Below, piece after piece: positions 24,492-33,545 of a DNA stretch of 64,000 nucleotides. Each line of letters opens with the position of its first letter. Position 1 is the first letter of the stretch. The DNA is from Methanoplanus limicola DSM 2279. Its GTDB lineage: Archaea; Halobacteriota; Methanomicrobia; Methanomicrobiales; Methanomicrobiaceae. The notes below the pieces were generated by a model that saw only the letters and a program-made list of their open reading frames with translations, was not told where the DNA came from and did no database searches. The translations under genes were made by a program, and so were the position numbers. The stretch is from contig NZ_CM001436.1 of the NCBI RefSeq assembly GCF_000243255.1, forward strand, positions 2,526,635 through 2,590,634, in the 5' to 3' direction.

Positions 24492-25346
24492 TTATTGCTT
24501 TATGCTTCCATCTATTTGTATGGTTTTGTCAGTAATCGTTACCTTCTTCCCTGCTTTTTTAAGAGCACTTTCAATTATAACCCTGACTCCGCCACAGCAT
24601 GGAACTTCCATATGGAGAACTGTTATTGATTTTATCTCATGGTTTGAGAAGATCTCTGAAAGTTTTGAGATATACCCTTCAATGTCAGAATCGAGTTTGG
24701 GGCAGAAGATTATCAGAATTCTGCCTGTCAAAAAATCGGTATGAAAATTAGGGTAAGCGAACGGGACGCAGTCCGCAGCTACCAGTAGATCAGCACCATC
24801 AAAAAATGATGAGGAGGGATTTAACAGTTTTAACTGAACCGGCCACTGCCGGAGTTCTGAGGGATTTCTAACATTACCAGGCTGTGATTTCGTATATGGA
24901 CTCTCATCCCGTCTGATAATCTGGTTAGCAGATCCGGGACATGCACCTGCCTGATTCTCACATGCCTGTGCGCCTGAATTTTTGCTGTTGTTGTGCTCCG
25001 GAATTGGGACATTATTTTCAGTAAGATATTCGACTGCAGTGTTGTAGTATTCCTTTTCGCCATGGGAGAAGAGGTGCTCAAGATGAGCTTTTATGACAGC
25101 TTCTCCCTGCCGGACGATATTTGCCATGACGGCCTTTTCGTTGTAGGCCTCTGCTTCCCGCTCTGTTATTGAAATTGCCCCTTCAGGACATGTGCCGATG
25201 CAGGCTCCAAGTCCGTCGCAGAAGAGATCACTGACAAGCCTTGCCTTTCCTTCTATCAGCTGGATTGCTCCTTCGGGGCAGTCAGGGATGCATAGCCCGC
25301 AACCTGTGCATTTCTCTTCATTGATGTTTATTATCTTTCTTTTCAT
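24492..25346 (-). CDS. Two-cluster ferredoxin-domain protein
   Basis: 284 residues from the ATG at 25344-25346 (GAGGG upstream). N-terminal tandem [4Fe-4S] motifs: CTGCGLCIPDCPEGA and CDGLGACIGTCPEGA. A variable middle (about 95-170) holds extra Cys and His residues. The C-terminal half (from LLVAADCVPFAYPNFH to VPCCGGVRVIIESALKKAG) is a conserved, iron-sulfur-protein-like region with CPK and CCGG. Proteins of this build are common in methanogens and are poorly characterised; an electron-transfer role in the cytoplasm is likely. It is transcribed alone. Confidence 0.8.
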   Translation of the reverse strand: MKRKIININEEKCTGCGLCIPDCPEGAIQLIEGKARLVSDLFCDGLGACIGTCPEGAISITEREAEAYNEKAVMANIVRQGEAVIKAHLEHLFSHGEKEYYNTAVEYLTENNVPIPEHNNSKNSGAQACENQAGACPGSANQIIRRDESPYTKSQPGNVRNPSELRQWPVQLKLLNPSSSFFDGADLLVAADCVPFAYPNFHTDFLTGRILIIFCPKLDSDIEGYISKLSEIFSNHEIKSITVLHMEVPCCGGVRVIIESALKKAGKKVTITDKTIQIDGSIKQ

Positions 25347-25574
25347 AAAAAGGCCCTCTGTGTTTTTCAGTAACACCGGCAGTTGTATTTGCAGGGTTAA
25401 ATATCTTTCCTTCTCAGAAATTTGAGAAGAGTCAAAATAATTTTTGCTGGATTCAGAGTGAAATTCAGCATAATTTGATATGAAACTGATTTACAGAGTC
25501 CATTTAAAACGGCAAATTCTGACCGGAAATGGCAATATCCGGCACCGAAAAATTATTTTATTCACAATTTTAAA

Positions 25575-26369
25575 TCAAAGTTTATCTGATTTGTTTTGAT
25601 TATTATCATACAATGATGCCCCTTTTATACGCTCAAATCCTGAGTAGATATTCATCTTCCTGCTTCTTACAAATCCTGCAATAGTAAGTCCTGCAATATT
25701 TGCAGCCTCAACGGCAGCAGTCGTTGTTGCACCACGTGAGACAATTATAGGAATATTTGCAACCAGACATTTTCTGACCATCTCAGTAGAGATTCTTCCG
25801 GAACTTACAACAAAGGTTTTGGAAAAGTCAATATTATTTAAAAGGCCGTAACCGATAATTCTGTCAAGAGCATTGTGCCTGCCGATATCCTCGCATATTT
25901 TCAAAGATTTTCCTTCTCCGTCAAAAAGACCTATAATGTGAATTCCTCCGGTTGACTTATGAAGGTCAGACTCAAGCGTCTCTTTTACTGCACGCCTTAT
26001 AACATCAGGTGAGATAACAATATCGGATTCGATTTTGGGGAGATGTCCTGCATCAAGAAATGATGTACTTCCGCCGCAACCGGAGAGGACGGTTTTATGT
26101 GACGTTAAAATTGCAAACGGATTTTTTGTGAGGATACTTGCCCTGTTATCCTCAATTCTGATAGACTCTATCTCATCAGTTCCTCTGATAATTTTTTCGG
26201 TAAATAAAAACCCAATAACAAACTCCTTAATCATCACCGGACTTATCATCGCTGTCAGTGCATCTCTTCCGTTTACAATGACAGAAAGCAAAGTCTCTTC
26301 AATGACACTGTGATTTCCTGCGGCAAATGAATCATCTTCCACCCTGATTATTTCCAGATCTTTGTACAT
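25575..26369 (-). CDS. fdhD: Formate dehydrogenase sulfur carrier FdhD
   Basis: 264 residues from the ATG whose A is shared with the sufS stop; a GTG one codon earlier is an alternative. Family blocks: KEFVIGFLFTEKII, ILTSHKTVLSGCGGSTSF, EDIGRHNALDRIIG, SSGRISTEMVRK, SRGATTTAAVEAA. FdhD passes sulfur from a cysteine desulfurase to the molybdenum cofactor of formate dehydrogenase. The loop has one Cys (SGCGGST) where E. coli has CxxC. Translational coupling to a cysteine desulfurase gene suggests that enzyme is its sulfur source. Confidence 0.9.
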   Translation of the reverse strand: MYKDLEIIRVEDDSFAAGNHSVIEETLLSVIVNGRDALTAMISPVMIKEFVIGFLFTEKIIRGTDEIESIRIEDNRASILTKNPFAILTSHKTVLSGCGGSTSFLDAGHLPKIESDIVISPDVIRRAVKETLESDLHKSTGGIHIIGLFDGEGKSLKICEDIGRHNALDRIIGYGLLNNIDFSKTFVVSSGRISTEMVRKCLVANIPIIVSRGATTTAAVEAANIAGLTIAGFVRSRKMNIYSGFERIKGASLYDNNQNKSDKL

Positions 26370-27553
26370 CACGACACCTTCCTTGATATCTCCTCAATTG
26401 TTGCAGTCAGCATATCGACTTCCTCCGGATTATTATACAGATATGTGCTCACACGGACTGTCCCTGATTCAAGACCCAGATGCTGCATGAGAGGCATGCA
26501 GCAGTGTTCGCCTGATCTGACCATGATTGCTGAAGCCTCATCCAGAATATGTGCAACTTCATGTGGGTGCATTCCATCCATTACAAATGATACAACCCCG
26601 ATTCTCCTCTCATCAAAATAAGGGCCGACAATTTTCACATGGTCGATTGCACTAAGACCATCGATAATCCGTCCGGTCAGGCGCTCTTCATGCCGGCGAA
26701 TTGTATCCATACCGATGTCATTAAGATAATCAACAGCTCTGCCAAGCCCAATTGTGCCGCCAACAGGCGGTGTTCCTGCCTCATATTTCTCCTCTCCAGA
26801 AGCAGCCGTAAAGTTTTCTGCTGTTGCCGATTCAATAGAACCGCCTCCGATATGAAGCGGTTTTAAGTCAGGCCGGCGCATCCACAGCCCGCCTGTTCCT
26901 GTCGGCCCAAGCATTTTATGCCCTGAAAAAGAGAAATAATCACAGCCGATATCTGAGACATCAACAGGGATATGCGGAACGGACTGAGCCCCGTCAACCA
27001 AAAGCAAAGCATCATGCTGATGGCAGATATCTGCAATTTCTTTGACCGGGGTAATATTTCCAAGGACATTTGAAGCATGTGTAATGGCAGCAAGTCGTGT
27101 TTTGTCAGAAATGACACTCTCAAATGAGTCCGGATTAAGATAACCGTCAGAATCAGGCCTGACTATATCAATTTTAACACCATATTCACGGAGACGAAGC
27201 CATGGAAGAAAATTTGAATGGTGCTCAAGGACTGTCGCCACAACTCTGTCCCCGCTTTCCCATCTTATTCCGCCGGCTACCATGCCGATTGCTTCTGTTG
27301 TGTTTTTGGTAACTGCCAGGGTTCCCCCATCGCCTCCTATAAATGTTTTAATTTTATCATGAGCGTTTTTGTAACGCTCTGTTGCCACAACTGACAACCT
27401 GTGCACACCCCTTCCAATGTTGGCCCGGTAGCGGAGATCATAATCATTCATCTCATTTACTACCTGTATGGGTGTAAGGCTTGTAGCAGCGCTGTCTAAA
27501 TATATGAGATCATTGGTTATTGGGAAGTCTTTTCTGCTCTCTTCTATTCTCAT
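26369..27553 (-). CDS. sufS: Cysteine desulfurase, SufS/Csd type (group II)
   Basis: 394 residues from the ATG at 27551-27553 (GAGGAT upstream). PLP fold: YLDSAATS near the start, VLEHHSN, THASNVLGNITPV, DGAQSVPH, SFSGHKMLGPTGTG with the PLP Lys, RSGEHCCMPLMQHLG with the active-site Cys. It removes sulfur from cysteine as persulfide for clusters and cofactors. FdhD overlaps its stop. Its promoter shares an unusual palindrome pair with the second desulfurase at 33663. No sufBCD in the window. Confidence 0.92.
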   Translation of the reverse strand: MRIEESRKDFPITNDLIYLDSAATSLTPIQVVNEMNDYDLRYRANIGRGVHRLSVVATERYKNAHDKIKTFIGGDGGTLAVTKNTTEAIGMVAGGIRWESGDRVVATVLEHHSNFLPWLRLREYGVKIDIVRPDSDGYLNPDSFESVISDKTRLAAITHASNVLGNITPVKEIADICHQHDALLLVDGAQSVPHIPVDVSDIGCDYFSFSGHKMLGPTGTGGLWMRRPDLKPLHIGGGSIESATAENFTAASGEEKYEAGTPPVGGTIGLGRAVDYLNDIGMDTIRRHEERLTGRIIDGLSAIDHVKIVGPYFDERRIGVVSFVMDGMHPHEVAHILDEASAIMVRSGEHCCMPLMQHLGLESGTVRVSTYLYNNPEEVDMLTATIEEISRKVS

Positions 27554-27624
27554 AAAGATCCTCTGATTATTGCAATAAGCATCAGACGCACCAACTCTGA
27601 ATGAATTTTTCAACAGAAAGCGTT

Positions 27625-27678
27625 CATGAAATTATATTTCATGCAACTTTTCATGTAAGTTACGAAGTAACTTTCATG
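27625..27678 (-). promoter_or_regulatory. Shared desulfurase promoter element (sufS side)
   Basis: On the minus strand: CATGAAAGTTAC, 3 bases, GTAACTTACATG (27678-27652), then 8 bases, then CATGAAATATAATTTCATG (27643-27625), a second palindrome that contains the TATA box. Both palindromes recur, in the same order and orientation relative to the gene, upstream of nifS at 33546-33587. Transcription would begin near 27605. Confidence 0.75.
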
Positions 27679-27765
27679 TGAAAATTCCTGTTATCGCATT
27701 TTGGCGATAAAGGCAGATAATGCAGCGCTGACATCACTATCTTAAATCGTGATGATATATAATAT

Positions 27766-27779
27766 ATCACAATTGTGAA
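27766..27779. promoter_or_regulatory. Sulfur-regulon palindrome between sufS and tRNA-Cys
   Basis: ATCACAATTGTGAA, one mismatch. It is far (213 bases) from the sufS start and 214 bases before tRNA-Cys, so it is unclear which side it serves. Confidence 0.5.
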
Positions 27780-27943
27780 TGCCCTGAATAATTTGCAGAG
27801 TTTTGGCAGCATCGATCTTTAAGGACAGAAAAATAAAGCTTCACGCGCTAATGCAGAGTTATGCGGCAATAATTGCCAGATTAACGATTTAATAAATGAT
27901 TAGAGTCTTATAATTCATACTTTCCGGGCGAAAATATTATGTA

Positions 27944-27957
27944 CTCACAATTGTTAA
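27944..27957. promoter_or_regulatory. Degenerate regulon palindrome before tRNA-Cys
   Basis: CTCACAATTGTTAA, two mismatches, just upstream of the tRNA-Cys TATA box. With the site at 27972 it brackets that box; centres are 28 bases apart. Confidence 0.5.
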
Positions 27958-27971
27958 TACTATATTGCAGG

Positions 27972-27985
27972 TTCACAATTGTGAA
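27972..27985. promoter_or_regulatory. Sulfur-regulon palindrome at the second tRNA-Cys promoter
   Basis: TTCACAATTGTGAA, exact consensus. It lies between the TATA-like ACTATATTG (about 27958-27966) and the tRNA 5' end 7 bases away, the same geometry as at the first tRNA-Cys gene. Confidence 0.75.
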
Positions 27986-27992
27986 TAACTGT

Positions 27993-28064
27993 GCCAGGAT
28001 GGCGGAGAGGCAACGCGGCCGCCTGCAGAGCGGCTATATCCCGGTTCGATTCCGGGTCCTGGCT
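27993..28064 (+). tRNA. tRNA-Cys (anticodon GCA), copy 2
   Basis: 72-base cloverleaf: acceptor GCCAGGA/TCCTGGC, anticodon loop CTGCAGA (GCA), T arm GGTTCGATTCC, discriminator T, then CTTTTTCC. The SepCysS start codon is only 16 bases downstream, so tRNA and mRNA probably start from the same promoter. The short T tract between them could end part of the transcripts. Confidence 0.93.
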
Positions 28065-28080
28065 TTTTCCGGAGGCAATA

Positions 28081-29460
28081 ATGAATACACGTACAAGTAA
28101 AACATTTGAAGCGCTGTTCGCGCTTGAGGATATCCGTGAGGTGCTTAGACAGGCCCTTCCTACAGGTCCGGATGCTGCCGAAGAGGCAGAATTAAAAGCA
28201 GGTGTTGCACGTGTTCGTGCAATTCTTGATGATCTTGAGGCCGGAACCGGAAACGTCCATCAGCCAAAAATTGCAGGCATTCTTGATGTCCGCAGCAGAG
28301 AGGAGGAATATATCAATATCCAGCCGATTCAGGCCGCAGGGAGACTTACTCCTGAGGCACGAAAAGCTCTCATTGCATATGGTGACGGCTACTCAACCTG
28401 TGATGCCTGCCGAAAACCATTCAGGCTTGATAAGATTCAAAAGCCTCCGATTGCAGCCTTCCATGAAGACCTTGCAAAGTTTGTCAATATGGATGTTGCC
28501 CGTGTTGTTCCGGGAGCACGCAGGGGATTTCAGGCTGTTGCCTCATCGCTGGTAAATAAAGGAGACCCGGTAATTGTATCGGGACTTTCTCATTACACAG
28601 AGTTTCTCGCAGTTGAAGGTGCGGGAGGAATTGTCCGTGAAGTCCCAATCTCTAAGGAGCATCTCGTTGAGCCTGACAGAGCTGCTGAAAAAATTGAGGA
28701 AGTTATCAGAAGTGATGGTAAAACTCCGGCACTGATGATGATAGACCATGTTGACTACCAGTTTGCAAATATCCATGACATAAAGGGACTTACAAAGGTT
28801 GCACATCAGTATGACATCCCCTTCCTCTGCAACGGTGCATACACAGTCGGTGTGATGCCCGTTGACGGAAAGGCACTTGGTGCAGACTTTGTTGTCGGTT
28901 CCGGCCACAAGAGTATGGCATCGCCTGCCCCTTCAGGAGTTCTTGCAACAACCGATGAATGGGCAGATATTGTATTCCGGACAACTGCAATGACCGGGGA
29001 TGTTACCAACCGGAAATTCGGGATAAAGGAAGTTGAAATGCTTGGGTGCACGCTTATGGGCGGCACTCTGATGGCAATGATGGCATCTTTTCCGGCAGTT
29101 CGTGAACGCACAGCCCGCTTTGGCGAAGAGGTCAAAAAGTCGAATGCGTTCATAAAAGGTCTTTTGGAGATAGAAGGCACAGAGGTGCTCTCAGAGTATC
29201 CAAGAAAGCATACTCTCTCCAAAGTGGACACTACAGGAAGCTTTGACAAGGTTGCACAGGTGCACAAACGCCGTGGATTCTTCCTATCGGATGAACTTAA
29301 AAAACGTGGAATTGCAGGCGAATTTGCCGGTGCAACCAGGGCATGGAAGTTAAACACCTATGGGCTGTCCTGGGAGAAGATCAATTATCTCACACAGGCC
29401 TTCCAGGAGATAGCAGAAAAATACGAAATCCCGGTAAATAAGGGACATATACAAAACTAA
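28081..29460 (+). CDS. pscS: O-phosphoseryl-tRNA:cysteinyl-tRNA synthase (SepCysS)
   Basis: 459 residues from the ATG at 28081, preceded by CCGGAGG; the first 65 or so residues form an extended N-terminus. The PLP domain has YIN (GREE region) start, GDGYSTCDACRKPF with two of the essential Cys, ARRGFQA, DHVDYQFAN, GSGHKSMASPAPSG with the PLP Lys. It converts phosphoserine on tRNA-Cys to cysteine with sulfur, the methanogen route to Cys-tRNA and often to cysteine itself. It follows a tRNA-Cys gene by 16 bases, so enzyme and substrate tRNA share a promoter under the regulon palindrome. SepRS is not in the window. Confidence 0.93.
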   Translation: MNTRTSKTFEALFALEDIREVLRQALPTGPDAAEEAELKAGVARVRAILDDLEAGTGNVHQPKIAGILDVRSREEEYINIQPIQAAGRLTPEARKALIAYGDGYSTCDACRKPFRLDKIQKPPIAAFHEDLAKFVNMDVARVVPGARRGFQAVASSLVNKGDPVIVSGLSHYTEFLAVEGAGGIVREVPISKEHLVEPDRAAEKIEEVIRSDGKTPALMMIDHVDYQFANIHDIKGLTKVAHQYDIPFLCNGAYTVGVMPVDGKALGADFVVGSGHKSMASPAPSGVLATTDEWADIVFRTTAMTGDVTNRKFGIKEVEMLGCTLMGGTLMAMMASFPAVRERTARFGEEVKKSNAFIKGLLEIEGTEVLSEYPRKHTLSKVDTTGSFDKVAQVHKRRGFFLSDELKKRGIAGEFAGATRAWKLNTYGLSWEKINYLTQAFQEIAEKYEIPVNKGHIQN

Positions 29461-29476
29461 ATTAAATATGGCATAA

Positions 29477-29509
29477 TTTCAGGATACTGCAAAATTCAGA
29501 TTCCTGAAA
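29477..29509 (+). terminator. Possible hairpin after SepCysS
   Basis: TTTCAGGA (29477-29484) pairs with TCCTGAAA (29502-29509) in the gap before metY. There is no T-run after it, so its role as a terminator is uncertain. Confidence 0.35.
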
Positions 29510-29541
29510 AACGCTCATGTAAAATTTAATGAGGAATCAAA

Positions 29542-30837
29542 ATGACTGAAAATAATTTCCGCCTGGGAACAACAGCCCTTCATGCAGGCCAGGTGCCTGA
29601 CCCGACAACCGGGTCAAGGACAGTACCGATCTATCAGACAACATCATATGTGTTCAAAGACACAGAACACGGAGCAAATCTCTTTGGTCTTCGTGAGCCT
29701 GGAAACATTTATACAAGACTGATGAATCCGACAACAGATGTGCTCGAAAAGCGTATCGCAGCGATAGAAGGAGGGACAGGAGCAATTGCAACAGCCTCGG
29801 GAATGGCTGCAATAACCTATGCACTCCTGAATATCACGCGTGTTGGTGATGAGATAGTCTCGGCTGACAATTTATACGGCGGAACATATGAACTATTCAA
29901 CCATACACTGCCAAAATATGGGAGGAAGGTTGTTTTTGTTGACTCAGGAAATCCTGAAGCCTTCAGGGATGCGATAACCTCAAAAACACGGGCAATATAC
30001 GCTGAAACTATTGGAAACCCAAAACTGGACATTCCTGACTTTGAAGAGATATCAAAGATTGCCCATGAGAACAAAATCCCGTTTATTGTGGACAATACAG
30101 CCGGTATCGGTCTTGTCCGTCCAATAGATCACGGAGTGGACATTGTCGTTTTATCTGCCACAAAATATGTCGGAGGGCATGGCAATTCAATTGGCGGAGT
30201 AATTGTTGATTCCGGAAAGTTTGAATGGAACAACGGTAAATTCCCTGAGTTCACCGAACCTGACCCCGGTTATCACGGACTTAAATACTGGGATACCTTC
30301 GGGGATTTCCCCGGCCTTGGCAATGTTGCATTTGTCTTTAAGATAAGGGTTTCTCTTATGAGAGACACTGGTGCTGTAATAAGTCCGTTTAACTCATGGC
30401 TGCTCCTCATAGGTCTGGAGACGCTTCATCTAAGAGTACCCCGTCATTCTGAAAATGCACTGGCAGTTGCAGAATACCTAAAGACTCACCCGAAGGTTTC
30501 CTGGGTAAACTATACAGGACTTCCGGAGCATCAAAGCCACAAACTGGCACAGAAATATCTTCACGGAGGATTTGGCCCGCTCGTTACATTTGGAGTCAAA
30601 GGCGGTGAACAGGCAAGTATAAAGGTTATAGACAGTCTGAAACTCTTCAGCAACCTTGCAAATATTGGCGACTCAAAGAGCCTTGTCATTCATCCGTCAT
30701 CAACAACACACCAGCAGTTAACTCCGGAAGAACAGGCATCAACAGGAGTCACACCTGAAACTATTCGTCTATCTATCGGAACAGAGGATATTGCCGATAT
30801 AATTGATGATTTAAAGCAGGCATTAAACGGAGTGTAA
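29542..30837 (+). CDS. metY: O-acetylhomoserine sulfhydrylase
   Basis: 431 residues, typical for MetY. PLP enzyme of the Cys/Met metabolism class: [20 protein letters not shown] start, [41 protein letters not shown] with the PLP Lys, and [13 protein letters not shown] near the end. It makes homocysteine from O-acetylhomoserine and sulfide. GAGGAATC lies before the ATG. MetX, which makes its substrate, begins 7 bases after its stop, so this is a metYX operon. No regulon palindrome upstream. Confidence 0.92.
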   Translation: MTENNFRLGTTALHAGQVPDPTTGSRTVPIYQTTSYVFKDTEHGANLFGLREPGNIYTRLMNPTTDVLEKRIAAIEGGTGAIATASGMAAITYALLNITRVGDEIVSADNLYGGTYELFNHTLPKYGRKVVFVDSGNPEAFRDAITSKTRAIYAETIGNPKLDIPDFEEISKIAHENKIPFIVDNTAGIGLVRPIDHGVDIVVLSATKYVGGHGNSIGGVIVDSGKFEWNNGKFPEFTEPDPGYHGLKYWDTFGDFPGLGNVAFVFKIRVSLMRDTGAVISPFNSWLLLIGLETLHLRVPRHSENALAVAEYLKTHPKVSWVNYTGLPEHQSHKLAQKYLHGGFGPLVTFGVKGGEQASIKVIDSLKLFSNLANIGDSKSLVIHPSSTTHQQLTPEEQASTGVTPETIRLSIGTEDIADIIDDLKQALNGV

Positions 30838-30844
30838 AGTTATA

Positions 30845-32314
30845 ATGAAGGTGTCAGTCGGAGTTGTTCAGACTCATCAGGCAACCTTTTATGAGCCTCT
30901 TTTTCTCGACAGCGGGGCATCGTTACCCTCATTCACTATAGCTTATGAGACATATGGCAGGCTGAATAAAGAGAAGAGCAACGCCATTTTAATCTGTCAT
31001 GCTCTTACAGGCGATGCACATGCTGCCGGTCTCCATGAAGGTGAGACCCGGACAGGATGGTGGGAAAATTTCATAGGACCTGGGAAAGCTTTTGATACCG
31101 ACAGGTATTTTGTCATCTGCTCAAATGTAATCGGTGGGTGCAAAGGCTCAACCGGACCTTCATCTGTTAATCCTGAAACCGGGGGGAGTTATGGCATCTC
31201 CTTCCCAAAAATTAGCATACAGGATATGGTCCGTGCTCAAAAAAGGCTCGTGGAATATCTTGATATTGAGTGTCTTGCGGCTGTAGCCGGAGGTTCAATG
31301 GGAGGAATGCAGGCGCTCCAGTGGGCAGTCACATACCCTGATTCTGCAGGAAAAATAATTGCAGTTGCAACAACAGCACGTTCAACTCCCCAGCAGATAG
31401 CATTTAATGAAGTAGGAAGGCAGGCAATAATGTCTGATCCTCTCTGGAAGGACGGAAACTATTCAAAGGATAATCCGCCTGCAGACGGGCTTTCTCTTGC
31501 AAGAATGATAGGGCATATTACATATCTCTCTGATGAGGCTATGCATGAGAAATTCGGGAGAAATTTTCAGAATAAAGACAATTCAGAGCATGATTCCTCA
31601 ACGGAGTTTCAGGTTGAGAGTTACCTGCATTATCAGGGCACCTCATTTACAAGAAGGTTTGATGCAAACTCCTACCTGTATATAACAAAAGCTCTGGATT
31701 ACTTTGATCTTGCCAGAAATGACTCTCTTACAGCGGGTTTTGCCGGAATAAAGGCATCATTTCTGGTAGTATCTGTCTCATCTGACTGGCTGTACCCTCC
31801 ATATCAGTCTGAAGAAATTGTCAGGGCACTTGCGGCAAATGATATTGATGTTCAGTACTGTGAGATCAGATCAAAATACGGCCACGATGCATTTCTCCTT
31901 GAACATGGACAGATGAGCTATCTGATTGGCTCTTTTCTGGACCACCTTAATGTTCGCGATGTTATGGAGACAGATACACCCGCAATTATGGAAAATTCAT
32001 CCTTAAATGATGCTGCAAGGGTAATGATAGAAAATTCTGTCAATCATCTCCCAATTACTGCAGATGACGGGGAGCTTATCGGAATAGTGACGTCCTGGGA
32101 TATAGCCAAAGCGGTTGCATGTGGTCATAAAAATCTTGAAGATATTATGTCCTGTTCAGTAATTACGGCTTTACCGGATGAGACAGTAACAGAGGTTGCA
32201 CGGCGGATGGAGGAGCGGTCAATATCAGCTATTCCTGTAGTTGATGAGAAGAACAGGGTTATCGGACTCATATCGAGTGAGGCGATAAGCTCACTGATGG
32301 GTCGGTGCAGATGA
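30845..32314 (+). CDS. metX: Homoserine O-acetyltransferase fused to CBS domains
   Basis: 489 residues. Residues about 10-370 are the alpha/beta-hydrolase acetyltransferase: AGGSMGGMQALQWA carries the nucleophile Ser, VSSDWLYPPYQSEE the Asp and GHDAFLLE the His. The C-terminal 115 residues are a CBS pair (VRDVMETDTPAI ... NHLPITADDGELIGIVTSWD ... ISAIPVVDEKNRVIGLISSE). It acetylates homoserine for MetY. The CBS part probably senses an adenosyl ligand and adjusts activity; such fusions are usual in methanogens. Confidence 0.92.
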   Translation: MKVSVGVVQTHQATFYEPLFLDSGASLPSFTIAYETYGRLNKEKSNAILICHALTGDAHAAGLHEGETRTGWWENFIGPGKAFDTDRYFVICSNVIGGCKGSTGPSSVNPETGGSYGISFPKISIQDMVRAQKRLVEYLDIECLAAVAGGSMGGMQALQWAVTYPDSAGKIIAVATTARSTPQQIAFNEVGRQAIMSDPLWKDGNYSKDNPPADGLSLARMIGHITYLSDEAMHEKFGRNFQNKDNSEHDSSTEFQVESYLHYQGTSFTRRFDANSYLYITKALDYFDLARNDSLTAGFAGIKASFLVVSVSSDWLYPPYQSEEIVRALAANDIDVQYCEIRSKYGHDAFLLEHGQMSYLIGSFLDHLNVRDVMETDTPAIMENSSLNDAARVMIENSVNHLPITADDGELIGIVTSWDIAKAVACGHKNLEDIMSCSVITALPDETVTEVARRMEERSISAIPVVDEKNRVIGLISSEAISSLMGRCR

Positions 32315-32320
32315 AAAAAA

Positions 32321-33526
32321 GTGAAAAACCCTATGAAGATGGAGAGCAGCAAAGAGGAAAAGGAGCAGCAGATGGCTACTGAGAAGCGTATAAATAAAAA
32401 GATCTGGATGATACGCTATTCCGAGGTATTTTTAAAATCTGATCATGTCCGGCGTGAATGGGAGAAAACTATAGCAGACAACATCACAAAAAGTTTTCCA
32501 AATACAACTGTCAGATGTGAACGGGGGCGAATATGGGCTGAAGGAGAGGCTGACCCCGAAAAGCTCAGAAATATATTTGGAATATATTCATTCTCTTTAT
32601 GTGATGCTTTAGATTTGAAAGATTTATCAGACGGATTAAAGGTTTTTTGTGAAAACTCTGATATTTTGAATGCCAAAACTTTTGCCATACGTGTAAGGCG
32701 TATAGGCAGTCATTCATTTACATCAGGAGATATTGCTGAAAAATACGGCTCTTTGGTGCAGAGCATTTATCCGCACTTAAAAGTCTCTCTTAAAAACCCT
32801 GAACTGGAGATACATATCGAAATAAGAAATGATGAGTGCTACATTTTTGACAGGGTTGAGCAGGGTGCAGGCGGAATACCTTCGGGAGTTGAGGGGACGC
32901 TTGTTGCACTTGTTTCCGGAGGCATAGATTCTCCGGTTGCGGCATACATGATGATGAAACGCGGCTGCCAGATAATCCCTCTGTATGTAGAACTGGATGG
33001 ATTTTCAGATGAGACAAATCTTTCACGAACAAAGGGTGTCATAGAGACACTCAGAAAGTATCAGCCTGAGATCGAACTTCTTGTCGTTAAGGATTCTTAT
33101 CTTAAAGAAGCAAGAGAGATTCTTGAGAAAAACAGACAGGAGCGGTTTACATGCCTCATATGCAAACGCAGAATGTACAGAATTGCAGCAGAAGCTGCCA
33201 GAAGAACAGGGGCAAAAGGTTTTGTTACCGGCGAGGCGATGGGGCAGGTTGCATCACAGACGCTTGATAATCTGGCAGTACTTACAGATGCAGCAGCAAT
33301 TCCTGTTTACAGACCTCTTATCGGATTTGACAAGGAGGATGTAATAGAGATTGCCCGCAGTATTGGCACATTTGAGCCTTCTATAGCTTCTGCGAGCGGA
33401 TGCGGTGCTGTTCCGGATAAACCCTCGACTGCGGCATCTGTTGATGTTGTCAGAATTATCGAAAATAAGATAAAAGGTTCTGGAGAAGATTTAAGCTCAC
33501 TCTCCATTCTGCCACAGACTCTGTAA
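32321..33526 (+). CDS. thiI: ThiI-type sulfurtransferase
   Basis: 401 residues from GTG at 32321; ATG codons at 32333 and 32372 are equally possible because family members usually begin near MIRYSEVFLKSD. Domains: ferredoxin-like start and THUMP (about 60-175), PP-loop LVSGGIDSPVAAYMM, then FTCLICKRRMYRIA and ASGCGAVPDKPSTAAS. There is no rhodanese domain. ThiI makes 4-thiouridine in tRNA and can feed thiamine synthesis, using persulfide from a desulfurase, here encoded just downstream. It lies 6 bases after metX. Confidence 0.9.
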   Translation: MKNPMKMESSKEEKEQQMATEKRINKKIWMIRYSEVFLKSDHVRREWEKTIADNITKSFPNTTVRCERGRIWAEGEADPEKLRNIFGIYSFSLCDALDLKDLSDGLKVFCENSDILNAKTFAIRVRRIGSHSFTSGDIAEKYGSLVQSIYPHLKVSLKNPELEIHIEIRNDECYIFDRVEQGAGGIPSGVEGTLVALVSGGIDSPVAAYMMMKRGCQIIPLYVELDGFSDETNLSRTKGVIETLRKYQPEIELLVVKDSYLKEAREILEKNRQERFTCLICKRRMYRIAAEAARRTGAKGFVTGEAMGQVASQTLDNLAVLTDAAAIPVYRPLIGFDKEDVIEIARSIGTFEPSIASASGCGAVPDKPSTAASVDVVRIIENKIKGSGEDLSSLSILPQTL

Positions 33527-33545
33527 AAAATACTGTGTGATTTTA

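Noticed and set aside
25561-25574. TTCACAATTTTAAA next to the fdhD end
   Set aside because: Half-site only, and about 215 bases from the ferredoxin start, so no real symmetry or promoter link.
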